DNA of 64,000 nt from the NCBI GenBank assembly GCA_041875495.1, contig CP112982.1, forward strand, positions 1,364,001-1,428,000, in the 5' to 3' direction. This document shows, one piece after another, positions 19,619 to 28,141 of the stretch (its first letter is position 1; every line of letters begins with the position of its first letter). The position numbers and the translations under genes are program-made. This DNA is from Halomonas sp. CH40. Lineage in GTDB: Bacteria; Pseudomonadota; Gammaproteobacteria; Pseudomonadales; Halomonadaceae. The notes under the pieces are model-generated. The model was not told the origin of the DNA. It saw only the letters and a program-made list of their open reading frames with translations, and ran no database searches.

Positions 19619-20958
19619 GCATAGCGCTGAGTGTACCCGTAGGTGAGACGACCCTTTTACTGGTGGACGATGAACCTGAGGTGCTTCACGCCCTTGGGCG
19701 CCTGTTGCGTAATGAACCCTATCGTCTGCTGTTTGCAGCTGATGCTGACCAGGCGCTAGCGCTGTGTGCGGATAATGTTGTAGATCTGGTCATGACTGAC
19801 TATCGCCTACAGGGGCAGGATGGCGTTGAGCTGCTGGGCCGTATCCAGCAAAGCCACCCGGATTGCCTGCGCCTGTTACTGACCGGGCAGGCCGATATGC
19901 AGGCAACCATTCGTGCCATCAATGATGGTCATGTCTATCGCTTTATCGCCAAGCCATGGAATAACGAAGAACTGCGCCAGGTACTTAAGCAAGCGCTTTC
20001 CCATCAGCAGTCCGAGCGTGAGCAGCAACGTCTGAAAGTGGTGACCCAGCAGCAGAATCAAGCGCTTGAGGCACTTAATGCCAGCCTTGAAGAGCGAGTT
20101 GAAGCCCGTACTCAAGAGCTTCGCCAGTCTGCTGCTATGTTGGATGCCGCCTATAGTGAGCTGCAGCAAAGCTATGTTACCGCTACCCAGGTGTTCTCCA
20201 CCTTACTGAATCTGCGCTTGCCCAAACGATTGCAGAGCAACGGCCAGGTCGGTGATCTGCTGGAGGGGTTTGCATCTCGTTATGGGCTTGACGCCGAGCT
20301 TGCCAGAGACCTTGCCATGGCCGCAGCGCTCTATAATCTTGGCAAGCTGTGCTGGGACGACCGCCTTCTTGATACCCCGTCCGAACAGCTTTACGGGGCG
20401 GATCTGGATATCTACCGTAACTACCCGGTGGTTGGTGAAAGTCTTCTCATGTCGCTTGAGCACCTGGCCCCGACAGCACATATTATTGGCCATCACCATG
20501 AGCGCTGGAATGGCAGCGGATTCCCTAACCACCTTAAAGAAGAGGCGATTCCCTATGGTGCTCGCCTGCTGGGAATTGCGGTGGATTTCATCGAGCTGCA
20601 GCGGGGCATGCTGCTTAAACGCAAAGTGCCGCGTGATGATGCCTTGATGTTGCTTGAGAAACTGGCGGGTCGGGTCTACGACCCGGTGCTATGCCGTGAC
20701 TTCATTACCCTGTGCCGCGAAGACGCCCCGGACCTGGGGGTTAAAGACCCGGATATTCAGGCGCTGGCAACCCGCCAGGTAGAGGAGGGCATGGTGCTTG
20801 CTGAAGATCTCTATACGCAAAGCGGTGTGCTGTTACTGAATGCTGGCAAGGTTCTGGAGCAGACATTGATCGACAAACTGATACGCTTTGAGGAGCTTGA
20901 ACATACGCGCTATACGCTGCTTGTCAGACCACCGGAAGAGCCATCCGACGATGAATAA
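19615..20958 (+). CDS. Response regulator with degenerate HD-type output domain
   Basis: 447 residues. An N-terminal receiver domain (about 10-130) has the phospho-acceptor D62 in VMTDYRLQG, and LLTGQ and KPWNNEEL follow. A coiled coil lies at about 135-185, then an HD-GYP-like domain (about 190-360). The usual metal-binding HD pair reads Y240-N241 (AALYNLGKL), while the later HHHERWNGSGFP (about 293-304) is well kept. Cyclic-di-GMP hydrolysis is therefore doubtful. It overlaps the kinase gene upstream by 4 bp and is followed 27 bp later by the LOV-GGDEF-EAL gene. Confidence 0.85.
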   Translation: MSIALSVPVGETTLLLVDDEPEVLHALGRLLRNEPYRLLFAADADQALALCADNVVDLVMTDYRLQGQDGVELLGRIQQSHPDCLRLLLTGQADMQATIRAINDGHVYRFIAKPWNNEELRQVLKQALSHQQSEREQQRLKVVTQQQNQALEALNASLEERVEARTQELRQSAAMLDAAYSELQQSYVTATQVFSTLLNLRLPKRLQSNGQVGDLLEGFASRYGLDAELARDLAMAAALYNLGKLCWDDRLLDTPSEQLYGADLDIYRNYPVVGESLLMSLEHLAPTAHIIGHHHERWNGSGFPNHLKEEAIPYGARLLGIAVDFIELQRGMLLKRKVPRDDALMLLEKLAGRVYDPVLCRDFITLCREDAPDLGVKDPDIQALATRQVEEGMVLAEDLYTQSGVLLLNAGKVLEQTLIDKLIRFEELEHTRYTLLVRPPEEPSDDE

Positions 20959-20985
20959 ACATGCCCTTGTATCCCGCGTGACAGC

Positions 20986-23796
20986 ATGAAGATTTCTGAC
21001 CTGCTGCTTGAAAAGGATCCGTTTTTTACGCTTTCTCTTGACCTCTTTGCCTGGGTGGATCGCGCTGGAAACTTTCTGCAGCTTAACCCTGCTTTCAAGC
21101 GCTTTCTGGGTTACGAAATTGATGAACTAAAAGGTCAATCCTTTACTTATCTGGTGATCGCTGAGGATTGCTATCTGGTGGAGAACGCGCTCCAGTGCCT
21201 GGATGCCGAGTCGCCAGTGCAGGATCTGGTGGTTCGCGTTGAGGATTCATGGGGGCACATACACTGGATGGAGGTCAAGGCCGCTCTGTGCGCGCAGGCG
21301 CTGATTCATATGGTCGCCCGGGATATCACGCATCGCCGACGCCTGGGGCAGGAGGTTGACCGTCTGGCTGAGCGTCTTACCACCACGCTGGATAGCATTA
21401 CGGATGGGTTTTTTACGCTGGATCACGAATGGCGCTTCACCTATCTGAATGTCACTGCGCAGCGTCTGTTGAAACATGAGCTGGGCGAGCTTGAAGGTGT
21501 CAGCCTATGGGATGCCTTCCCCGAGGGGCTGGGCACCCAGTTTGAACGCCAATACCGACGCGCTCTTGACGATAACATCAGCGTCTCCTTTGAGGCTCGC
21601 TATCCGGATCTTGGGCTCTGGCTTGAAATCACTGCCTACCCTTCCCGCGAAGGGTTGGCCGTGTATTTTCGTGATATCACTACACGCAAGGCCAATGAGC
21701 AGCGGCTGTATATTCTGGAACGCAGCATCGCCGCGAGCATCAATGGCGTGGTGATTACCGATGCCACCCAGAGTGACCATCCGATTATTTATGCCAACCC
21801 GGAATTCGAGCGGCTGACCGGCTATCAATATGAGGAAATTCGAGGGCGAAACTGTCGCTTTCTCCAGGGGCCAGACACTGATCCCCAGGGCATTGCCAAG
21901 GTGCGCGCCGCTATACTTAATGGCCAGAAAACCCAGGTTATATTGCGCAACTACCGCAAGGATGGCACGCCATTCTGGAACGAGTTGAATGTTTCACCCG
22001 TCGTGGATGAACAGGGTCAAGTCACCCACTTTATCGGTGTACAGCACGATATCACCATTCAGCGCAATTACGAGCAGCGTCTGGCCTTTAACGCCACCCA
22101 TGATCTTTTAACTGGGCTGGCTAATCGCACTTTGCTGGAAGACCAATTGACAGAAGCGGTTAACAACACCCCCAAGGACACTGTGTTGGGCGTGCTGTTT
22201 GTCGATCTTGATGGCTTCAAACCGATCAACGATACGCTTGGGCACCGGGTTGGCGATAAGCTGCTTAAGCAGGTTGCCAAGCGCCTTTTGCAAGAAATTG
22301 AACCTGACAACACGGTTGCCCGTTTTGGTGCCGATGAGTTTGTGGTGGTCATGCCAGCCTGTACAAGCCTGGCGATAGTGCAATCCATGGCCGAAAGGCT
22401 GCTTGCCATCATTGCCCAGCCCTATCGGATTAGCGACAACGAATTGCGCATCACGGCTAGTATTGGTGTCGCCATCAAGGAGGGGTTGTTGGCGTCGCCG
22501 ATGATTCTGGTACAACAGGCGGATATGGCCATGTATCGAGCCAAGCACCAGGGCCACAATGCCATTTACTGGTACCGCAAAGAGCTTGGGCAAAAGGCAA
22601 GCGAGAGTGTTTCATTGCGTCGTGACCTGCAAAAAGCCATTGATAACGAGCAGTTTAAACTGTATTACCAACCCCAGATTCACAGCCCAAGCGGGCGAGT
22701 GACCGGCTTTGAGGCGTTAATCCGCTGGCAGCATCCTGAACGTGGCCGCGTATCGCCTGCGGATTTCATTAGCCTTGCTGAAAGCACTGGCCAGATTATT
22801 CCGATCAGCGATTGGGTGTTGGCTACCGCCTGCCGTGATGGTAAAGCGCTCAATGCCCTTGGCCTGGGTGATTTCAGCATGGCGGTCAATATCTCACCCA
22901 TGCAGTTTCAGCGTACCTACTTTGTGCGCGATCTTCTCCGCGTGCTCAAGAAGAGTGGCCTGCCGCCGGGATTGCTTGAACTTGAGTTGACCGAAGGGGT
23001 GTTGATGGAAAGTGCGGATTGGGCACTGAACACCTTGAAAGGCATAAGAAGAGAAGGGATTCAGCTAGCGATTGATGATTTCGGCACCGGCTTTTCGAGT
23101 CTTAGCTACCTTAAGCATCTGCCCGTCAGCAAGATCAAGATAGACCGTGCATTTATCAAAGACATCATCAGCGACCATCGTGATGCAGCGATTGTGCGGG
23201 GAACCATTGCCATGGCGCGGGCGATGGAGTTTGAAGTGTTGGCTGAAGGCGTTGAGACCCATGCCCAGTTTGCTTATCTTTCCCGCCAACTGTGCACACA
23301 CTATCAGGGTTTCTATTTCGCAAGGCCCATGCCGCTGGATCGCTTGAAAGTATTTCTTGAGCAACATCATCGCGAGCAGGAGGCCTTTGAAGCCCAGGTG
23401 GATGAACCCACAAGGCCGACGCTTTTACTCCTTGATGATGAGGTGAATATCTTGCGCGCTCTTTCGCGTCTGCTGCGTCGTGAAGGGTACCGTATCCTGA
23501 CGGCGCAAAGTGTCCATCAAGCCTTTGAACTATTGGCCAGCGAGGAAGTTCACGTCATTATCAGCGACCAACGAATGCCGGAAATGAGCGGTACCGTGTT
23601 TTTCCGTCGGGTCAAAGAGATTTATCCTGACATCGTTCAGGTCATGCTGTCGGGGTACACTGACCTGAAAACAGTCACGGAGGCAATTAACGAAGGGGCA
23701 ATCTACAAATTTCTGACCAAACCCTGGGATGACAGCGAGCTGCGCCAGGTGGTCAGGAAAGCCTTTCAGCAATCAGCCTTGCAAGCGCTATCCTGA
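20986..23796 (+). CDS. LOV-GGDEF-EAL-REC hybrid cyclic-di-GMP enzyme
   Basis: 936 residues, no membrane segment. Two PAS domains (about 10-115 and 130-235) are followed by a LOV domain (about 245-365) with the flavin-adduct signature GRNCRFLQ, cysteine C290, and the later flavin-contact segment NYRKDGTPFWNEL. A GGDEF domain (about 375-535) has the motif as GADEF (448-452). The EAL domain (about 545-795) is complete: EAL 576-578, ELTEG, DDFGTGFSSLSYL, KIDRAF, AEGVET. A receiver domain ends the protein, phospho-acceptor D861. It probably makes or, more likely, breaks cyclic-di-GMP in response to blue light and phosphorylation, perhaps by the kinase two genes upstream. Confidence 0.92.
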   Translation: MKISDLLLEKDPFFTLSLDLFAWVDRAGNFLQLNPAFKRFLGYEIDELKGQSFTYLVIAEDCYLVENALQCLDAESPVQDLVVRVEDSWGHIHWMEVKAALCAQALIHMVARDITHRRRLGQEVDRLAERLTTTLDSITDGFFTLDHEWRFTYLNVTAQRLLKHELGELEGVSLWDAFPEGLGTQFERQYRRALDDNISVSFEARYPDLGLWLEITAYPSREGLAVYFRDITTRKANEQRLYILERSIAASINGVVITDATQSDHPIIYANPEFERLTGYQYEEIRGRNCRFLQGPDTDPQGIAKVRAAILNGQKTQVILRNYRKDGTPFWNELNVSPVVDEQGQVTHFIGVQHDITIQRNYEQRLAFNATHDLLTGLANRTLLEDQLTEAVNNTPKDTVLGVLFVDLDGFKPINDTLGHRVGDKLLKQVAKRLLQEIEPDNTVARFGADEFVVVMPACTSLAIVQSMAERLLAIIAQPYRISDNELRITASIGVAIKEGLLASPMILVQQADMAMYRAKHQGHNAIYWYRKELGQKASESVSLRRDLQKAIDNEQFKLYYQPQIHSPSGRVTGFEALIRWQHPERGRVSPADFISLAESTGQIIPISDWVLATACRDGKALNALGLGDFSMAVNISPMQFQRTYFVRDLLRVLKKSGLPPGLLELELTEGVLMESADWALNTLKGIRREGIQLAIDDFGTGFSSLSYLKHLPVSKIKIDRAFIKDIISDHRDAAIVRGTIAMARAMEFEVLAEGVETHAQFAYLSRQLCTHYQGFYFARPMPLDRLKVFLEQHHREQEAFEAQVDEPTRPTLLLLDDEVNILRALSRLLRREGYRILTAQSVHQAFELLASEEVHVIISDQRMPEMSGTVFFRRVKEIYPDIVQVMLSGYTDLKTVTEAINEGAIYKFLTKPWDDSELRQVVRKAFQQSALQALS

Positions 23797-24325
23797 AATA
23801 GGCGTCATGCTTATAGATTGCAATGGCGTAATCGTGAGGGAAAAGCAGCAGGTTCTGTTGATCACATCAATCAACAGGTTTATGCAGTTTGGGCTTGCTA
23901 CGCTTTGAGCGCATAGCGCAACATCCTTGTTTAAGCATTTCCCTTGCCATGCTCAACCTGAGTATGACGCTTATGATATTCAGTCACCGTGCGCTAGCGA
24001 ACGCAGGGTTGAAAAGAACAATTAATATGATTTATAGCTGCTTGTGTGCGTTAGCGCACAGAGCAGGCACCGCCCATGGCCTATGCTGATTGTAGATGCT
24101 GCAAGGGAGGGAGGGAACAAGCTTTACATGGAATGTTGCATCGTGCGTCGCAAGGATTGCGACGTCACCAATACGAACATATCAAAACAACGCCATCAAG
24201 GCTATTCGCTAACGTGGCAGTATCAGACCTGGCCAGACGCTCTCATGAAAACATTTTGTATTGTATTTAATACGATATGAAATACTATTAAGCCTTTACG
24301 AATATGGCTATCACGGAGACGTCTC
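23797..24325. other. 529-bp gap before the kfrA-like gene
   Basis: No credible gene on either strand. It holds several small hairpins: CTGTTGAT/ATCAACAG at 23855-23877, TGTGCG/CGCACA at 24044-24059 and GTCGCAA/TTGCGAC at 24147-24163. The last 80 bases are AT-rich and carry the palindrome at 24260-24276. None of the hairpins is followed by a T run. Confidence 0.5.
24260..24276. promoter_or_regulatory. Palindrome upstream of kfrA-like gene
   Basis: ATTGTATT-T-AATACGAT: two 8-base arms with one mismatch around a single central T, 50 bp before the start codon. KfrA of plasmids represses its own gene by binding its promoter, so this is a plausible autoregulatory operator. Inferred. Confidence 0.45.
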
Positions 24326-25231
24326 ATGCCTCGCCCCGGTATCACTTATGAACAGGTCGCCCAGGCGGCCAACATATTAGTTGAGCAAGGCAATAAACCC
24401 ACCATACAGCGCATTCGGGATGAGCTGGGCACGGGAAGCCCGAACACTATTCATCGCCACCTGCGCGATTGGAAAGCAACCCAGGTACCTGCAGAACGTA
24501 AATCCATTCAGCTGCCTGACGCCTTGATCCGCGCAATAGCCGATGAAATAGAGCGCCAGGTGTCGGTAACGCGGGCTGAAGTGGAAGCACAGGCCCAAGA
24601 GTCACAGCAAACCGCTGATACACTGGCAGAAATCGGTGAAGAGCTGGAAGCTCAGGTTGAGCAGTTGCTGTCTCAGGTCAGCCGTCTGGAAGGCGAGCGT
24701 GATGATGTCATTGAAGAACGTGATACCGCACAAAAAGAGGTTGAGCGCCTGGGTAAAGCACTGAATGAAGAACGCCTGGACGCCGAAAAAACGCGAGAGG
24801 CTCTAACCCAGGCTCAAGCGCGTATCAAACTGCTTAGCGAGCAGCGCGATGAATATTATCATACAAGCATGGAAAACCAGCGCAAGCTTCAGGCGATTGA
24901 GCGCCTTCAACGTACCACCGAGCGTGCCAAGGCGGCCGCTGAAGCCAAGCAGGCCGCTGCAGAACACAATGCAATAGATCAGCGCGAGGCCCTGAAAGCA
25001 GAACGCCAAGCCCGCAAGCAAGATGCTGACGCCGTGCGTAAGGAGATCGCCCAGATGCGCAACGAGTGGAAAGAGCGCCTGACAGTTCTGGAGCAAGGCG
25101 TTCACAGCGCCGAGCAGCGCGCCATCGCCGCTGAACGGGCACGCTCCAAAGTGGAGATACAGCTAAAAGCGTTCAAGAGCCAGGATGGTGTCAGGCCGCC
25201 GGGTAAGCGGCGTTTGAGCAAAGACGGTTAG
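24326..25231 (+). CDS. KfrA-like DNA-binding coiled-coil protein
   Basis: 301 residues. The N-terminal domain (about 1-60: PGITYEQVAQAANILVEQGNKPTIQRIRDEL, GTGSPNTIHRHLRDWK) is the KfrA DNA-binding fold known from broad-host-range plasmids. The rest (about 80-285) is a long, Gln/Glu/Ala-rich coiled coil, ending in a basic tail (PPGKRRLSKDG). KfrA proteins on plasmids are repressors and contribute to segregation or nucleoid-like structure. No replication or partition genes lie nearby, so this seems to be a chromosomal relative. Its stop overlaps the stop of the convergent gene by 4 bp. Confidence 0.8.
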   Translation: MPRPGITYEQVAQAANILVEQGNKPTIQRIRDELGTGSPNTIHRHLRDWKATQVPAERKSIQLPDALIRAIADEIERQVSVTRAEVEAQAQESQQTADTLAEIGEELEAQVEQLLSQVSRLEGERDDVIEERDTAQKEVERLGKALNEERLDAEKTREALTQAQARIKLLSEQRDEYYHTSMENQRKLQAIERLQRTTERAKAAAEAKQAAAEHNAIDQREALKAERQARKQDADAVRKEIAQMRNEWKERLTVLEQGVHSAEQRAIAAERARSKVEIQLKAFKSQDGVRPPGKRRLSKDG

Positions 25232-26307
25232 GAGCTGCCTCCTGCTTGCCACTGTTCGAATCGCTTATGTAAATGGTCTCGCACCCGTGCATACCAGCCA
25301 ACATCCTTGGTGATGGCCGTCCGGTTGTTATAGGGATGCGTAGGTATGTGTGGGCGAATATCAAAGCCGTCAGGGTGTTTATGAAGCAGGGCCGAGGCAG
25401 AGTGGCGGGCGGGGCCATAGGCAATACGTTCTGCGACGGCTGCCAGTCGTTGGGTGCTGGTAGCAAAGCGAATAAATTGTTGAGCGGCCACCTGATTGGT
25501 AGCCGACGTTGGAATTGCCCAGGTCTGATGTTCCTGTATCTGGCTGTCCCAGATAATCTGAATCGGGCTGCCCTTGGCAATGGCGGCAAAAAAACGTCCG
25601 TTATAGCCAGATGCCATAACTACTTCGCCGCTTTCCAGCAGTTCTACCGGTTCGCTACCTGCCTGCCACCACAAAGTGTGCGGCCTGAGCGCGTCAAGGC
25701 GCTCAAATACCAATGCCATGCCCCGCGGCGTACTCAGCAGTGGGTAAAGGGATTCGCGGGGTACATCAAACGAACGTAAGGCCCACTCAATATTGGCATC
25801 GGGGATGTCCTGAAGGGCGCGCTTGCCCGGAAAATCCTGCAGGTTGAACAGGTCATGAACGCGGCTGGGAATAAAGCCTTTGAACGCTCGGGTATCGTAG
25901 GCAATCACGGTGGCATACAGAAGATGGGTTAGCGCACATTCACTAAAAGCGCTGTCAATAAAGTCGCGCCTGGCGGGTGTGCCATCAGCGCCATCAGGCA
26001 GGTCATCAAACGTCAGAGGGATAAGCTGCCCTTGTTCGCATGCGGCCATGGCAGCGTTTTTGGTCATGTCGATCAGATCGGGCGGCGTTGCCTCAAGTAT
26101 TTCCAGTCCACCGCTATACGGCACTGTTTCGACTTGAATGCCGGTAGCGGCCGTAAAGGGTTCAAACAATACTTCTTCAAGTACTGCCTGGTAGGCACCG
26201 CCCCATGAAGCCACTACCAGAGGCGTTGGCTGGGGCTGTGGAGAAGCGGCTGCCAGCACAGGCAAGCTGGTTGAAACGCATACCAGCAAAGTATTAATTA
26301 GGCGCAT
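25228..26307 (-). CDS. Periplasmic solute-binding protein (spermidine/putrescine-binding-like)
   Basis: 359 residues with a signal peptide (MRLINTLLVCVSTSLPVLAAA, cleavage near residue 20). The start of the mature part, LVVASWGGAYQAVLEEVLFEPFTAATGIQVE, matches iron/polyamine-type extracellular binding proteins (SBP family 1/PotD-like), and IPTSATNQVAAQQFIRFATS is typical of their C-terminal lobe. No permease or ATPase gene is adjacent. Its start lies inside the end of the CLC gene (14-bp overlap), so the two are translated from one mRNA. The substrate cannot be read from sequence. Confidence 0.82.
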   Translation of the reverse strand: MRLINTLLVCVSTSLPVLAAASPQPQPTPLVVASWGGAYQAVLEEVLFEPFTAATGIQVETVPYSGGLEILEATPPDLIDMTKNAAMAACEQGQLIPLTFDDLPDGADGTPARRDFIDSAFSECALTHLLYATVIAYDTRAFKGFIPSRVHDLFNLQDFPGKRALQDIPDANIEWALRSFDVPRESLYPLLSTPRGMALVFERLDALRPHTLWWQAGSEPVELLESGEVVMASGYNGRFFAAIAKGSPIQIIWDSQIQEHQTWAIPTSATNQVAAQQFIRFATSTQRLAAVAERIAYGPARHSASALLHKHPDGFDIRPHIPTHPYNNRTAITKDVGWYARVRDHLHKRFEQWQAGGSS

Positions 26308-28018
26308 ATTCCTCCCGGCGCATATCAGCCAGAATATCCAGATAGGCGCGAATCACATCCGATTCAACAACAGCTCCAATCAGGCGATATTGCCTGTCGA
26401 TAACCGGTACCCGCTCGCCCACAAATTCACGCAGGGCCTGCATGCTTTCCCATAGAGGGGTATCGCTATACAGGCAGAGGTCGTCCGGCGGGGCGTATTG
26501 ACGGGCTTCATCCTGTGGCGCTGCGCCGATCAGCGCATGCAGGTGCACGGTGCCAAGGTAGTGGCCAGCAGCGTCTACCAGATAGGCTTCTGCGACTTGC
26601 GCCTGGCTCATTGCCAACATGGCGTCCTTGACGCTGGCGCGGGGGCTGAGCTGCAGACAGTTCGGGTTGATCAGTGCTTGCAGCGTATGGGCTGTCAATA
26701 GCGCCTTACTGCGCCCGCCGGATAGGTCGATGCCGCGCTGATGGAGCTGGCGATCAAACAGAGAGCGCCCAAACAGGCGAGACGTGGTCAGGCTGGCAAG
26801 CGCCACGCTGCTCAATGCGGCAATGGTCAAGGGATAATGGCCGGTCATCTCGAATACGATGACTACTGTGGTCATGGGCGCGCCAATTACCGGTGCGGTC
26901 ACCGCCACCATGCCGCACACGGCATACACCACCACGGCTGAGCTGTTGACTCCGCTTAACGTGGCAACCAGGCTGCCGAACAAGGCCCCGAACAGGCTGC
27001 CAATCAGCAGGGCGGGGCTGAATACGCCGCCTGCAAAGCCCATGCCGAGGCACCAGGCGGTGGCCAGTATTTTCAGTATCAGCAATATCGCCAGCTCCCA
27101 GCGGCTGAAAGCTTCATCAATCAGTGCAAAGCGCAGATTTTCACCACCCGCGCCGAGGATTTCGGGAAACCATAGCGCCACAACCCCCAGCGCTGCGCCA
27201 GCAAATGCCGGCCGGGTGATGGCTGGAATGGGCATGGCGCTGGCGCAACGCCCAACCCAGAGGATGGATTGCATATAAGCCACGGCCACCAGCGCGCTGG
27301 CCATACCAAGCAACAGAAAAAGCCCGAATTCCCAGAAATGCAGGATTTCGGCAGATTCGATCTGCAAAAGAGGCGGTTGAGGAAGAATGGTATTGGCAGC
27401 CACATAGCCAACAATCGAAGCAACGGCGATAGGCGCCAGGGCGCGCAGTGAAAAATGGCGCAGGATAACTTCCTGAGCAAACAGGATTCCCGCAATCGGG
27501 GCATGGAAAATGGTCGAGATAGCGGCGGCCACGCCGCAGGCAATCGCGATATTGCCCATGGAAATATCCATGCGGAAAAGCCGTGACCATAGTGAGCCTA
27601 GCAAGCCGCCAAGATGCACCAGCGGGCCGTATTGGCCCACTGAAGCGCCACTTCCCAATGAGAGCAGGCTGGCAATACCCGATAAAAGCCCTGGCTGGGT
27701 AGCGGGCACTCCCTGGCGGGTCTGTACGGTGGCAATGATATCCGGCGGGCCATGAAAACGTTTGCCATCAATAAAGTGTCGGATAATGCCCACGGCCAGC
27801 CCACCTAGTGCGGGCACCATCACGGTAGCTATCAATAACAGCCATTCGCTGCTTGCCATCATGCGGCTGCGCGGTGAGATCAAGAGGCTATCGTTCATCC
27901 ACACGATGCCGGCCACAAAGAGGTTGGCAATAACCGCCGCAGACAAGCCAATCAGGATACCCAGGCCGGCGACATAGCTGGTTCGCAGCAGCGTGTTTAG
28001 CGTTGCCTTCATCCGCAT
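26294..28018 (-). CDS. CLC-type chloride channel with paired CBS domains
   Basis: 574 residues: about ten to twelve membrane helices (about 15-430) and two cytoplasmic CBS domains (about 450-570: ASVKDAMLAMSQAQVAEAYLVD, and LREFVGERVPVIDRQYRLIGAV). The fold is recognisable, but the key motifs differ from CLC-ec1. The segment GSGIP reads HGPPD (H89), the gating glutamate in GREGP is tyrosine in GQYGP (Y130), and the internal proton glutamate is V184 after E183. Without both glutamates, proton exchange is unlikely, so a channel is more plausible than an antiporter. The ATG at 28012 is an equally good start. Confidence 0.88.
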   Translation of the reverse strand: MRMKATLNTLLRTSYVAGLGILIGLSAAVIANLFVAGIVWMNDSLLISPRSRMMASSEWLLLIATVMVPALGGLAVGIIRHFIDGKRFHGPPDIIATVQTRQGVPATQPGLLSGIASLLSLGSGASVGQYGPLVHLGGLLGSLWSRLFRMDISMGNIAIACGVAAAISTIFHAPIAGILFAQEVILRHFSLRALAPIAVASIVGYVAANTILPQPPLLQIESAEILHFWEFGLFLLLGMASALVAVAYMQSILWVGRCASAMPIPAITRPAFAGAALGVVALWFPEILGAGGENLRFALIDEAFSRWELAILLILKILATAWCLGMGFAGGVFSPALLIGSLFGALFGSLVATLSGVNSSAVVVYAVCGMVAVTAPVIGAPMTTVVIVFEMTGHYPLTIAALSSVALASLTTSRLFGRSLFDRQLHQRGIDLSGGRSKALLTAHTLQALINPNCLQLSPRASVKDAMLAMSQAQVAEAYLVDAAGHYLGTVHLHALIGAAPQDEARQYAPPDDLCLYSDTPLWESMQALREFVGERVPVIDRQYRLIGAVVESDVIRAYLDILADMRREEYAPN

Positions 28019-28141
28019 TCCCGGACGCTTTTTTGAGTGGTTATTTTTGTTTGCATTATTATGAGTGTAGCCAGAATATCCTTGTGCCTGAATAGCTGAA
28101 TAACAACATACGTTAATATCTGGATTATTAAGGGGCAGTTA

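Noticed and set aside
23889..24280. Small open frames between the LOV gene and the kfrA-like gene
   Set aside because: They overlap each other, lack ribosome binding sites and show no protein-like composition.
24326..25231. The KfrA-like gene as evidence of an integrated plasmid or mobile element
   Set aside because: No replication, partition, transposase or integrase gene and no flanking repeat is seen; the neighbours are chromosomal.
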